Origin: Marinirhabdus gelatinilytica
Lineage (GTDB): Bacteria; Bacteroidota; Bacteroidia; Flavobacteriales; Flavobacteriaceae
DNA: 64,000 bases
Direction of reading: 5' to 3'
Assembly (NCBI RefSeq): GCF_003353425.1
Contig: NZ_QRAO01000001.1
Coordinates: forward strand, 1-64,000
Shown here: one piece after another, positions 9,426 through 18,414 of the stretch
Layout: each line of letters opens with the position of its first letter
How positions within the stretch are numbered: the stretch's first letter is position 1
Translations under genes and position numbers: made by a program
Notes under the pieces: generated by a model
What the model was told of the DNA's origin: nothing
The model's database searches: none
Seen by the model: only the letters and a program-made list of their open reading frames with translations

Positions 9426-10154
9426 ATGAACAAAACAATACTATTTTTTCTGCTGATTATCTTTTGTATCGCACCGGTAGTTGCACAAGAACCCAATAGC
9501 CGGAGGTTTGTGAACAGTGTGTATTTGTTGGATGAATTCATCAAGAGACAGGATAAGTTTGTCGACTACCTTGACACCTCTAGTTACGATGGAACCCCCT
9601 ATTTTAAACCAAATTACTCTCTGGGCAACGTGTACGAAGGCCAAAAACTAATTGCTAACAACGTAGCCATGCGCTACAATGTAGTTGCCGATGAGATAGA
9701 AATAAAGGAATCCCTTACCACCCCAATTGAAGAAGCAAAACCACTTACCAAATCCCCAGATATTTTCGTGAAGATTGGGAAGGATATTTTTGTTTTTGCA
9801 CCCTACAAGGGAGGTATTGAAGGCGGAGGATACTTCCAAGTACTTTATGAAGGGAAACGGATAGACGTTTTTAAGAAAATTCAAAAAAAGTTTACCCCAT
9901 CCAAGCCAGCAAGAACTTCCATAACACGGCCCATAAAAGCAAAATTTACAGACAAGGCTACGTATTACCTCGTTTCAGAAAATGGAAAGTTCTATGAGCT
10001 ACCAAGCTCTAGAAATAAGAAACTGAAAGTGTTCGGGAATAATGAAGAGGTAATAGCGCAATACGTGAAAAAACACAATCTGGATTTAAACATTGAAGAG
10101 GACCTTATAAAAACCATCCAGTATTTCAATAGTGTAAAAAATATTGAACTATAA
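9426..10154 (+). CDS. Secreted protein of unknown function, paralogue C
   Basis: The 242-residue protein is the third member of the local unnamed family and the closest relative of the copy at 6675. It has a signal peptide (ending APVVAQ), then LLDEFIKRQDKFVDYLDTSS, NVAMRYN, DEIEIKESLTTP, KSPDIFVKI, YKGGIEGGGYFQV and SSRNKKLKVFG. Compared with paralogue A it carries the extra N-terminal segment. It is divergent from the TPR/AraC regulator across a 298-base gap, and its stop is one base from the convergent tsaB stop with no terminator between. Function unknown. Confidence 0.75.
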   Translation: MNKTILFFLLIIFCIAPVVAQEPNSRRFVNSVYLLDEFIKRQDKFVDYLDTSSYDGTPYFKPNYSLGNVYEGQKLIANNVAMRYNVVADEIEIKESLTTPIEEAKPLTKSPDIFVKIGKDIFVFAPYKGGIEGGGYFQVLYEGKRIDVFKKIQKKFTPSKPARTSITRPIKAKFTDKATYYLVSENGKFYELPSSRNKKLKVFGNNEEVIAQYVKKHNLDLNIEEDLIKTIQYFNSVKNIEL

Positions 10155-10155
10155 C

Positions 10156-10809
10156 CTAACCTACCTTAAAATCCTTAAGGTAATAAGGCTCAAAATAGGC
10201 AACATCCTCAACATCATTTCTCCCTAATTTTTCTTGCGCAATCTTCACCATTTCTTTTGCTGAAGGAAACACATCTGTCCTAAACCTAGCATTGCCATGC
10301 GGACAAATATTTTTGAATTTCTCTGCTCCGTTGCCAATAAAGTATATCTCTTCTTGCTCCAAATATCCTTTAAACGAAGTTTCCGTTAGGATTTCAGCTT
10401 TTGTATCCCTTATTTGTCCACCATCTTTAAATACTGCCGAATATACTTCCATGCGCCTTGCATCGAGCATTGGAACCACCACGGCTGCTGTATCAACAGT
10501 TTGGGCAAGAACTGCTAAGGTGGGTACGGCAATTAGCGGAATACCCAGCGCATAACAGAGACCCTTAGCGGCAGAAACCCCAATGCGCAATCCTGTATAA
10601 CTACCAGGACCCTTGCTTACGGCCACGGCGGCGATAGTGTCCTTGGCGATATTTGCTTCGTTGAGAACCTCTTCAATAAACACATGCAATTGTTCTGCAT
10701 GGCTATAATTTTTACTGGAGTCTTCCCTAAAAGCAATAACGCTCCCGTTTTCCGAAAGCGCTACCGAACAGTTTGTAGTGGCTGTTTCTATGCAAAGTAT
10801 TATTGCCAT
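10156..10809 (-). CDS. tsaB: tRNA threonylcarbamoyladenosine biosynthesis protein TsaB
   Basis: The 217-residue protein matches TsaB, the inactive ASKHA-fold partner of TsaD in making N6-threonylcarbamoyladenosine at position 37 of ANN-decoding tRNAs. Typical features are the N-terminal phosphate-binding strand region (ILCIETATTNCSVAL), the YSHAEQLHVFIEEVL segment and the TsaB signature VSKGPGSYTGLRIGVSAAKGLC near residues 65-86. The length is usual for the short Bacteroidota form. It lies 2 bases after the second efflux adaptor at the end of the ABC efflux operon, so it is probably cotranscribed despite the unrelated job. It converges with paralogue C with no visible terminator. Confidence 0.95.
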   Translation of the reverse strand: MAIILCIETATTNCSVALSENGSVIAFREDSSKNYSHAEQLHVFIEEVLNEANIAKDTIAAVAVSKGPGSYTGLRIGVSAAKGLCYALGIPLIAVPTLAVLAQTVDTAAVVVPMLDARRMEVYSAVFKDGGQIRDTKAEILTETSFKGYLEQEEIYFIGNGAEKFKNICPHGNARFRTDVFPSAKEMVKIAQEKLGRNDVEDVAYFEPYYLKDFKVG

Positions 10810-10811
10810 GA

Positions 10812-12089
10812 CTAGTCTTCTCCGGTCTCTTTTTCTTCTTCCATTAAGCTAACCTTGTCTCCGGGATCCAAAGTTTTTGTAACGGTATTGTACGGTCCCG
10901 TAATAACTTCCTCACCTTCCTCTAGGCCGCTCAAAATTTCAATATTGGTGTCGTTCTGTATTCCAGTGGTGACAACTCGTAACTTAGCCTCATCCCCTTT
11001 TTTAACGTAGACACACTCAAACTTTTCTTCGGAAGTTGTGCTGGGTTGCTTTCCTCTTGCCTTTTTCTTTCCCGTTGTGTCAGTCTTTATTACTATGGCA
11101 CTTATGGGCACCCCTATTACATCTTTTCGCTTGTTTGTGATAATATCTACCGTAGCCGTCATCCCTGGTCGGAAAGGTGAGTAGCTCTCTGGCTTTCCTT
11201 CGGTTAAATCTTTGTAAGATTCAGGCAGGATGCGCACCTTCACCTTGAAGTTAGTTACTTGGTCGGCAGTGAGGGTGCTTTGGGCAGAATTGGCAATTTC
11301 TGTTACAATTCCTTTAAATTCACGTTTTAAATAGGCGTCCACTTCAACAACAGTACTGTCTCCCACGGCAACTTTTACAATATCGTTTTCGTTTACATCT
11401 ACCTCAACCTCCATATTGCTAAGGTTTGCTACGCGCAATATCTCGGTACCGGCCATTTGCGCTGTACCTACCACACGTTCCCCCAGCTCTGCGGCAAGTA
11501 AAGAAATGGTACCGCTCATAGGTGCATAAATGCTCGTTCTGGAGAGGTTGTCGCGCGACTGTTTTACATTTGCTGCAGCACTTTGCACATTGTAATAGGC
11601 ACTTTTCACGTTGGCCTGTGCGCTTTCATATTCAGCAATGGTCTGGTCCCATTGCGATTTTGAGATAACGCCCTTATCAAACAGTGCTTTATTACGTTCG
11701 TAATTGGCCTTGCTATTTTTTAGAGATGCTTCCGCCTGGCTCAATTGGGCGCGTACGTTTTGCAAACCGGCTTGGGACTGGCTCACAGCAGCTTGTATCA
11801 AGTCTGGATTAATCTTCACTAAAAGATCTCCTTTCTCTACTTGTTGGCCTTCTTTAATAGGAAGTTCAATAATTTCTCCAGAAACTTCAGAGGAAATCTT
11901 TACTTCTACTTCAGGCTGTATCTTCCCTGTAGCGGCTACTGTTTCGGTAATATCGATGGGTTCGATTTTCGAAATTTCTACTTCGGTAAAGTTTCCTCCT
12001 TTACCAAAAACCCCCATTTTTTTACCTACCAGCAACAGCGCAACCAGCGCCACTACAATTACTATTATCCAAATGATGGCTTTTTTCAT
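10812..12089 (-). CDS. Efflux periplasmic adaptor (membrane fusion protein), second of two
   Basis: The 425-residue protein has an N-terminal membrane anchor (IIWIIVIVVALVALLLVGKK), a biotinyl-lipoyl-like hairpin domain split by a long coiled coil, then beta-barrel and membrane-proximal domains. The lipoyl halves are VKISSEVSGEIIELPIKEGQ and SIYAPMSGTISLLAAELGERV. This is the HlyD/MacA adaptor class that bridges an inner-membrane ABC transporter to TolC. A Lys-rich insert around 340-360 and an acidic tail (LMEEEKETGED) are extras. It lies 5 bases after TolC. The operon encodes another, shorter adaptor at 13604, so one transporter apparently has two adaptors. Confidence 0.92.
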   Translation of the reverse strand: MKKAIIWIIVIVVALVALLLVGKKMGVFGKGGNFTEVEISKIEPIDITETVAATGKIQPEVEVKISSEVSGEIIELPIKEGQQVEKGDLLVKINPDLIQAAVSQSQAGLQNVRAQLSQAEASLKNSKANYERNKALFDKGVISKSQWDQTIAEYESAQANVKSAYYNVQSAAANVKQSRDNLSRTSIYAPMSGTISLLAAELGERVVGTAQMAGTEILRVANLSNMEVEVDVNENDIVKVAVGDSTVVEVDAYLKREFKGIVTEIANSAQSTLTADQVTNFKVKVRILPESYKDLTEGKPESYSPFRPGMTATVDIITNKRKDVIGVPISAIVIKTDTTGKKKARGKQPSTTSEEKFECVYVKKGDEAKLRVVTTGIQNDTNIEILSGLEEGEEVITGPYNTVTKTLDPGDKVSLMEEEKETGED

Positions 12090-12094
12090 CTTAC

Positions 12095-13540
12095 TTAAAA
12101 TTTAAGGTCGGTTGGTTCTATGCCAAAATATAGCTCTAAAACTTTCAATTTAAAAATATAATCGTATTTGGCCTGGTTCAAAGCAATAGCGGCATTATCA
12201 TACCGTACTTTGCTCTGGCTAAAATCGAACGCATTGGTCAATCCCACATCATATCTATCTTTTGCGTATTGATACGCCAATTCTTGGCTCTCCAATGCTT
12301 TTTGTGCAGCTTCATACGCCTTTAAGGAACCTTTGGCATCCATATAGGCTTGGTACACATTGCTCTCTAAATCTAATTTGGCCTGCTCCAGTTGGTACTT
12401 GGTACGCTCTACATTTACCTTGCTCCTCATTACGTTACTGCGTACTGAAAATCCGTTGAGGATGGGGATGTTGAGCTGAAGCCCATAAGATATACCATCG
12501 TTTAAATACAACTGTTCGCCAAAGGGTGCTGCTCCAACTTCTCTTGTGATGGTATTAGGGAACTCTCCAATAACAGCCTGTCCCGTTTCCTGAACCACCC
12601 CAATTTGCTGTGTACTCGTAGGATTGTTAGGGTCTACAAACTGCTCAAAGGAAGTAGCATCTGTATATCTAGTATTATAGCCAAAAAATGCCGAAAGTGT
12701 AGGCAAATAGTTTGCTTTGGCCAGTTGCAGGTCTTTTTCAGCAAGTGCTACATCCTGCTCGGCTATTTTTACTTCGCTCCTATTTTCTTCGGCCGATGCT
12801 ATGATTTCTGAAACGGGTTTTTCTGAAATTTCGTTCATTACCACATCGTAGCCTTCATCTACAATATCGAAATTTTGATAATCCTCGATAAGGAGCAATT
12901 GTGCCAAGCTTATAAGCGATATGGTAACCGCATTCTCTAGAACCGCGATGTTTTGAAGTTCACTGGCATTGGTCGCCTCAATTTCCAAGAGGTCGCCACG
13001 CGGTAATGTTCCCGCATCTACCAAGGCGTTGGTTCTTTCAATTTGTTCTACGGTCACAAGGTTTTGCGATTTTGCTGATGCCAAGTTCGCTTTGTTATTA
13101 AGTACCGTGAGGTACGCATTGGCAACAAACAGGGCAATATCGTCCTTCATTTTGTCCAGCCTGTATTCTGCTGAAAGCTTAGAAAGCTTAGCCCGTTGTA
13201 CCTGCCTAATGTTTTGTAAACCATCAAACAGCGTGTAGCCTACATTGATATTACCTGTTACCGATAAAAACGTAGTGGTTTGCGCATTGTTGGTCACAGG
13301 GTTAAAACTCAATCCCGTATTTTCAGAAACACTGGCTCCAGCGTTTATACTGGGCAAGAAATTTCCTGTTGCAGAAAGTTTCTCTGCATCGGTCAATTTT
13401 AGGTCCAACTCGCTTTGTTTAATGGAGATATTGTTTTCCAAGGCGTGCTGGACACATTCTGCGAGGGTCCATTGTTTTCCTTGCGCCTGGGTAGAAAATC
13501 CCAAGATTAAGAATATAACTAAAACTGAAATTGTTCTCAT
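12095..13540 (-). CDS. TolC family outer membrane efflux protein
   Basis: The protein has a signal peptide (MRTISVLVIFLILGFSTQAQ) followed by two repeated TolC halves of long helices and beta strands. The first half opens with WTLAECVQHALENNISIKQS, typical of the family. The second contains NILNGF-like and YDVGLTNAFDFSQSKVRY segments. TolC trimers form the outer-membrane channel and periplasmic tunnel for efflux. An in-frame ATG lies 21 bases upstream (13561), but starting at 13540 gives a clean signal peptide and is preferred, giving 481 residues. It is located between two adaptor genes in the ABC efflux operon, so it is probably their dedicated exit duct. Confidence 0.93.
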   Translation of the reverse strand: MRTISVLVIFLILGFSTQAQGKQWTLAECVQHALENNISIKQSELDLKLTDAEKLSATGNFLPSINAGASVSENTGLSFNPVTNNAQTTTFLSVTGNINVGYTLFDGLQNIRQVQRAKLSKLSAEYRLDKMKDDIALFVANAYLTVLNNKANLASAKSQNLVTVEQIERTNALVDAGTLPRGDLLEIEATNASELQNIAVLENAVTISLISLAQLLLIEDYQNFDIVDEGYDVVMNEISEKPVSEIIASAEENRSEVKIAEQDVALAEKDLQLAKANYLPTLSAFFGYNTRYTDATSFEQFVDPNNPTSTQQIGVVQETGQAVIGEFPNTITREVGAAPFGEQLYLNDGISYGLQLNIPILNGFSVRSNVMRSKVNVERTKYQLEQAKLDLESNVYQAYMDAKGSLKAYEAAQKALESQELAYQYAKDRYDVGLTNAFDFSQSKVRYDNAAIALNQAKYDYIFKLKVLELYFGIEPTDLKF

Positions 13541-13603
13541 GATTGATTGTAGTTGAAACATAAGTCTTTTGATTGTTGAAAGTGTTACAAATACGCAGGT
13601 AAA

Positions 13604-14767
13604 TTATCGCCCGCCAAACTGTGGAGCAGGTATTAACTGGTTCCACACCTTTATATTATCGTCCTTGGACACACCGCTCTTTATCTCTACGTTTATCCCG
13701 TCGCTTATTCCCAGTTCTACGTCACGGCGCTCAAAGTCCTGCTCGCCCACCGCAACCTCAACAAAAGGTTCTTTGGTCTTGGGGTCGTACTGCACCAGGG
13801 CTTCCCTAACCGCAAGTACATCTTCTGCCTTGGCCAAGATAATAGAGGCATTAGCGCTTAGTCCTGCACGGATAAATGTGGTGCTATCCTGTTCTTTTAG
13901 GGTTCCTTTTATTTCAAATTGAATGGCTCCATTTTCGTCTACACCTTTTGGGGCTATATAATCCAATACTGCATCAAACTTTTTGTTCTCTATGGCTCCC
14001 ACGGTAATCTCCAGCGGAAGATCCTCTTTAATTTTACCCACTTCGCTCTCGTCTACTTTTCCTTCAAAAATCATTTTATCAACATCTGCCAGGGTAGCTA
14101 TGGTAGTACCGTCGTTGAAGTTATTGGCCTCGATTACTTGGTTTCCCGTTTTTACGGGTACATCAAGTACCATTCCTGAAACGGTAGCACGAATTTCGGT
14201 ATTGGCTGAAGCTCCCAAACCACTGGTAGTTCCGGTTTTAATGATATCGAAATTTTGGCGCGCGCCCGTAAGGTTCACTTTTTCCTGGTTGTAACGCTGT
14301 AGTGCTTGGTCATAGGACAACTGAGCCTGATCGAACTCATTGGCAGAGATCACACCTTTATCGAACAATTCCTTTTGGCGATTATAGATGCTTTTTTGAC
14401 TCTCAAAAGCAAGTCTAGCGGTTTCCACCTGTGTCCTCGCAGCGTTTATATTATTTTTTGCACTGGTCAAGGAAGACACGTTGGGCACTACCTTTACCTG
14501 TGCGATTAGGTCGCCCCTTTTAATCACATCGCCAGCCTCGACAAAAATTTCGTCTATTATTCCCGAGATGTTCGGTTTTATAAGTACTTCCTCTTTTGGT
14601 ACAATACTACCCGTTGCAACCGTTTTTCTCACAATAGTCTGTGTAGACGGGGTTTCGGTTTCATAGGTTATGGGGTCTTCGGCATTTTTTTGCCACAACC
14701 AGAACATAGCAATTGCAAAGAAAACAGCGATTGCGATCAAGATAATTACGGTAACAGATTTTTTCAT
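13604..14767 (-). CDS. Efflux periplasmic adaptor (MacA-like), first of two
   Basis: The 387-residue protein has an N-terminal anchor (VTVIILIAIAVFFAIAMFWLW), a lipoyl-like half (VLIKPNISGIIDEIFVEAGD), a helical hairpin around 95-165, the matching lipoyl half (EIRATVSGMVLDVPVKTGNQ), a beta barrel and a C-terminal proximal domain. It belongs to the MacA/HlyD family that couples MacB-type ABC transporters to TolC. It comes 31 bases after permease 2 and 63 bases before the TolC start. Being next to the permeases it is the likelier core adaptor; the second adaptor downstream of TolC may substitute for it or form a mixed complex. Confidence 0.92.
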   Translation of the reverse strand: MKKSVTVIILIAIAVFFAIAMFWLWQKNAEDPITYETETPSTQTIVRKTVATGSIVPKEEVLIKPNISGIIDEIFVEAGDVIKRGDLIAQVKVVPNVSSLTSAKNNINAARTQVETARLAFESQKSIYNRQKELFDKGVISANEFDQAQLSYDQALQRYNQEKVNLTGARQNFDIIKTGTTSGLGASANTEIRATVSGMVLDVPVKTGNQVIEANNFNDGTTIATLADVDKMIFEGKVDESEVGKIKEDLPLEITVGAIENKKFDAVLDYIAPKGVDENGAIQFEIKGTLKEQDSTTFIRAGLSANASIILAKAEDVLAVREALVQYDPKTKEPFVEVAVGEQDFERRDVELGISDGINVEIKSGVSKDDNIKVWNQLIPAPQFGGR

Positions 14768-14798
14768 TTTGATTGAAATTCTAATAGTTAGTTTTTTG

Positions 14799-16073
14799 TT
14801 AGTCGGTCCTAAGGGCGTCCACAGGTTTTACCTTTATGGCGTTTTGGGCAGGAATCAACCCAGCCAACAACCCTGAAACAATTAATATGGTAAGTGCGAT
14901 TAATACTACACCTATGTTTACGCTGGGATTCAGGAACATCATTTCTGAAGTATCCATGCCTTCCATTGCAAAGTTTACGAGTGCCAAAACACCTGAAGCC
15001 AGTGCGATACCCGCCATTCCTGAAATAATGGTCAAGAAAATAGACTCTAACAATACCTGTGCCCTTATACTCCAGGGGGTAGCACCCAATGCACGGCGGA
15101 TACCAATTTCCTTGGTACGCTCCTTTACCACGATTAGCATAATATTACTAATTCCAATAATTCCAGAAAGTAATACCAGCACTCCCACAAAATAAGCTAC
15201 AAAATTAAGTGCGGTAAAAAGGCCGTTAATCTTACTGAATTCTTCATATAAATCGAAATGCCCTATGGCTCGGTCATCTTCGGGATGAATGGAGTGTCTA
15301 TTCTTGATAACATCGAAAACCTGTGTTTTCAATTGGGTGATAGATGACTTATCTTGTGCCGTAATGGCCATCCAGCCCACATTATCGGCCATATTAAAGG
15401 CTTGAGAAAATGAAGTGAAAGGGACAAAAATTTCTTTCATGGCTTCTTCAGGGTCGCCTCCTCCATTGCTTTTCTTTTTGTAGGTACCAATAACCATAAA
15501 ATTTACTCCGTTGATCTTTATGTAGGTTCCCAACACATCCTCTCCTACATCGTACAGTCCAGTTTTAACAGCTTCGCCAATGACGGCAACTTTTCTTTTT
15601 TCATTAAGATCGGAATAGTTTATAAAGCGCCCCGAGGTGATATCCATGGGTTGCTGTTCAATAATCTCAGGGTAATCACCATAGACATTGTAGGCTCCGG
15701 TCTTTAGCCCACGGGTTACATTATTAGATCCTCGGAACCCTCCCAATTGGTTTCGGGGGGAGACATATTTAAGGCTGGGAACATTCTGTTTTATAGCCTC
15801 CACATCGCCTACCTTAAAGCGGTATCTTCTGCCCTTAGGCAAGCCTTTATAGGGCTTGGATGCTGTTTGGGACCACATAAACATAGAGTTGGTCGCCATG
15901 CCATCGAAACCCTGTTTAACGCCGTTTTCAAGTCCGTTACCAGCAGCCAAGAGTATTACGAGGATAAATATCCCCCAAAGAACACCAAAAGCTGTTAAGA
16001 TGGTTCTAAACCAATTGCTGCTCAAGGCTTCAATAATTTCGGCCCAACTGTCCCTGCTAAAAATCTTACTCAT
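14799..16073 (-). CDS. MacB-like ABC transporter permease 2
   Basis: The 424-residue protein has the MacB/FtsX topology. There is one N-terminal helix (ILTAFGVLWGIFILVILLAA), a large periplasmic MacB_PCD domain (about 50-270) and three C-terminal helices within the FtsX domain. The VKERTKEIGIRRALGATPW motif precedes the final two helices. These mechanotransmission permeases pair with a cytoplasmic ATPase encoded separately here. Its start overlaps the end of permease 1 by 8 bases, indicating translational coupling. The two permeases are homologous but clearly diverged, so the transporter is probably a heterodimer. Confidence 0.93.
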   Translation of the reverse strand: MSKIFSRDSWAEIIEALSSNWFRTILTAFGVLWGIFILVILLAAGNGLENGVKQGFDGMATNSMFMWSQTASKPYKGLPKGRRYRFKVGDVEAIKQNVPSLKYVSPRNQLGGFRGSNNVTRGLKTGAYNVYGDYPEIIEQQPMDITSGRFINYSDLNEKRKVAVIGEAVKTGLYDVGEDVLGTYIKINGVNFMVIGTYKKKSNGGGDPEEAMKEIFVPFTSFSQAFNMADNVGWMAITAQDKSSITQLKTQVFDVIKNRHSIHPEDDRAIGHFDLYEEFSKINGLFTALNFVAYFVGVLVLLSGIIGISNIMLIVVKERTKEIGIRRALGATPWSIRAQVLLESIFLTIISGMAGIALASGVLALVNFAMEGMDTSEMMFLNPSVNIGVVLIALTILIVSGLLAGLIPAQNAIKVKPVDALRTD

Positions 16074-17310
16074 CTCTTAAGGCTATTATGGGTTTAATTT
16101 TGGCAGCTCTACGGGCAGGGAAGAATCCTGCCAAGGTTCCTGCAGCAATAAGTATGATAACCGTAGTTATGGCAACCCCAAAATCTACTGAAGGGTTCCT
16201 AATATAGTCTGTTTCTATAAGCGGACCTACAAATTCCAGCAACGCCAAGCTAAAAACAAGTCCTACGAAGCCAGCGATTGCGGTTACGAAAATAGATTCG
16301 TGCAATACCATTCCTATAATGGAAAGGGGTTGTGCCCCTATGGCTTTCCTGATGCCAATCTCTTTTGTACGTTCTTTTACAATTATAAGCATGATGTTAC
16401 TTACCCCCACAACACCTGCAATAATAGTACAGATACCTACGCCCCAGAAGAACCAGCGAATCATATTCATTAAGTCATAAAACCTCTTAGCGTTTTCCAA
16501 AGAATTGTTGATGTTCACGGCACGCTCATCTGTAGGGGAGACACTATATCTTGTTTTAAGGTCGTTTTCCAGTTGGGCGCTGAAAGCTTCAGAAGCTTCG
16601 AGGGCTTGCTCAAAATTATCTTCTGGTTTTAGGGTAAACACCAAACTTCTCAAGTCGTTTCCTGCGTTGTAGATACGCTGCGAGGTAGTTAGTGGAATGA
16701 ATATCCTGGTTTCCTCACGTTCGCCTCCTGGGTCTGTGTATACCCCGACTACCTTAAATTGAATTCCTGTAATCTTTATATATTCGCCAATAGCATTTTT
16801 CTGTTTAAAGAGATCCTGATACACCCTATTGCCAATAACTGCTACTTTTTCGTAACCATCCAGATCGCTATTGTTGATAAACCTTCCTTTTACCATAGAG
16901 GCATTTTCCAAAAACTGATAATCCCCCCGAACGCCTTCAATCCTATAGCTACCGCTTTCATTGTTATAGGTGGTTAATCCGCCCCAGATGCTATACACGC
17001 CAGATCTGTATTCCAGCTTATCGATGTTTTTTGCTTCAGCGGTTTCGTAATCGCGGTTATCCATTTGTATCCTGCGCCCTGGATTTAACCCTTTATAGCT
17101 TTCAGAGGTAACACCGGTCCAGACACTTATTCTGTTTGCGGCATCGTTCTCAAATTCTTTTGCCACCCCATTTTGCATGCCTTGGCCAATTGCCAGCAAG
17201 ATTACCAATATAAAGATTCCAGACGCCACGGAAAGTCCCGTGAGGAACGTTCGTAGTTTGTTTTTACGAATGGTCTCGAAAATCTCTTGCCAACGTTCTA
17301 CATTAAACAT
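16066..17310 (-). CDS. MacB-like ABC transporter permease 1
   Basis: The 414-residue product opens [20 protein letters not shown] and has the MacB arrangement: one N-terminal helix (about 17-40), a MacB_PCD periplasmic domain, and the FtsX domain with VKERTKEIGIRKAIGAQPLS before the closing helices. The start at 17310 is preferred over an in-frame ATG at 17343 because it gives the normal N-terminus and places the ATG in an 8-base overlap with the ATPase stop (ATGTTTAA). The substrate cannot be told; MacB relatives export macrolides, peptides or lipoproteins. It forms a transporter with permease 2 and the upstream ATPase. Confidence 0.92.
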   Translation of the reverse strand: MFNVERWQEIFETIRKNKLRTFLTGLSVASGIFILVILLAIGQGMQNGVAKEFENDAANRISVWTGVTSESYKGLNPGRRIQMDNRDYETAEAKNIDKLEYRSGVYSIWGGLTTYNNESGSYRIEGVRGDYQFLENASMVKGRFINNSDLDGYEKVAVIGNRVYQDLFKQKNAIGEYIKITGIQFKVVGVYTDPGGEREETRIFIPLTTSQRIYNAGNDLRSLVFTLKPEDNFEQALEASEAFSAQLENDLKTRYSVSPTDERAVNINNSLENAKRFYDLMNMIRWFFWGVGICTIIAGVVGVSNIMLIIVKERTKEIGIRKAIGAQPLSIIGMVLHESIFVTAIAGFVGLVFSLALLEFVGPLIETDYIRNPSVDFGVAITTVIILIAAGTLAGFFPARRAAKIKPIIALRDE

Positions 17311-18025
17311 GGTGCAAGGCTTTTTTTTGTGCCTCTTTGGCACGAACTTGTTGTACTGGGCTATCGTCTATTATTACTCCATCCTTTAGGTTTACAATAC
17401 GCTTGCACATGTGGGCTATGTCGTCTTCGTGTGTTACGCAAAGGATGGTTTTGCCCTCGTCGTTAATCCCTTGGATAAGCTCCATTACTTCGTAAGATGT
17501 TGTAGTATCCAAGGCTCCCGTTGGCTCATCGGCCAATAATACCTTGGGGTCGCTTGCCAGGGCACGGGCAATGGCAACACGCTGTTTTTGCCCTCCCGAA
17601 AGTTCGTTTGGGAGATGGGTGGCCCAGTCTGCAAGACCTACTTTTTCGAGATAATGATGGGCTTTTTCCATACGTATCTTTCTGTTCACTCCTTGATAGT
17701 ACAGTGGCATGGCAACATTGTCCAAGGCCGTTTTGTAGTTTATAAGATTGAACGATTGGAATATAAAACCGAGAAATTGATTTCGGTATTTTGCGGCAAT
17801 CTTTTCGTTAAGGTTTTTAATGGGTTTGCCGTCTAGGTGGTAGGTACCTTCGTCTGCTTCGTCCAGCATTCCCAATATATTCAGCAACGTAGATTTACCA
17901 GATCCCGAAGACCCCATGATAGATACCATTTCGCCTTCGGCAACTTCAAAATCTATTCCTTTGAGGACATGCAGGGAATTACTCCCCATCCTATACGATT
18001 TATGCAAGCCATTAATTTTTATCAT
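17303..18025 (-). CDS. ABC transporter ATP-binding protein (MacB/LolD type)
   Basis: The 240-residue ATPase has Walker A (GSSGSGKST), the Q-loop region (FIFQSFNLI), the ABC signature ([15 protein letters not shown]), Walker B ([12 protein letters not shown]) and the switch histidine (CVTHEDD). The sequence is closest in style to LolD/MacB ATPases serving FtsX-fold permeases. It is the first gene of the six-gene efflux operon, energising the two permeases that follow. The start at 18025 ([11 protein letters not shown]) fits the family; an in-frame ATG at 18046 would add seven unusual residues. A TTATTTTGTG stretch upstream resembles a promoter -7 box, but its spacing is off by one. Confidence 0.94.
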   Translation of the reverse strand: MIKINGLHKSYRMGSNSLHVLKGIDFEVAEGEMVSIMGSSGSGKSTLLNILGMLDEADEGTYHLDGKPIKNLNEKIAAKYRNQFLGFIFQSFNLINYKTALDNVAMPLYYQGVNRKIRMEKAHHYLEKVGLADWATHLPNELSGGQKQRVAIARALASDPKVLLADEPTGALDTTTSYEVMELIQGINDEGKTILCVTHEDDIAHMCKRIVNLKDGVIIDDSPVQQVRAKEAQKKALHHV

Positions 18026-18173
18026 CTCAAAAAAATATGTACACAAAATAACCGCCTTTATTGCTGGATTTTGTGAAGTTTGTGTTAAGACTTTTGGGGA
18101 TCTGGGTGGTCAAGCCTTATCCATAAGACTATCTGCAAGCAATTTTATTACACCTTGAAATGTGAAGATTTTG

Positions 18174-18404
18174 TTAATTATCTTCCACTTTGGCTTTTTG
18201 GCGCATTTTAAATATCACGTACCCAATCCCACCAATGAGTAGATAGGGAAAAATCATAAGGTACACAATTCCATTGTTTATGCCCTTTGCAGCGGCACCA
18301 CTTTCTTCGCTCTCCAGCACGGCACGGCACATGGCACATTGGGCCTCAACGGGAACAGCCGTGACTATAAGTAACAAGATGAGTATGAAGTGGCTTTTTT
18401 TCAA
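18174..18404 (-). CDS. Small CxxC membrane protein in the oxidase biogenesis cluster
   Basis: The 76-residue protein has a signal sequence ending near VPVEAQ and then CAMCRAVLESEE (C23, C26) facing the periplasm. A second hydrophobic helix follows (YLMIFPYLLIGGIGYVIF), then a short basic tail. It comes 10 bases after the DUF420 gene and is last in the unit with SCO. I do not know a named family. The periplasmic CxxC beside a copper chaperone suggests metal or redox handling during CuA assembly, which is inference. It could be missed by gene finders because of its length, but composition and spacing look coding. Confidence 0.75.
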   Translation of the reverse strand: MKKSHFILILLLIVTAVPVEAQCAMCRAVLESEESGAAAKGINNGIVYLMIFPYLLIGGIGYVIFKMRQKAKVEDN

Positions 18405-18414
18405 TTTCAGTATT

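Noticed and set aside
9373-9427. Inverted repeat ATGGTAGC ... GCTACCAT covering the start codon of paralogue C
   Set aside because: The 8-bp arms are 39 bases apart, and a plausible -7 box (TATATTTA) lies between them, so the first arm would probably not be transcribed. Likely chance.
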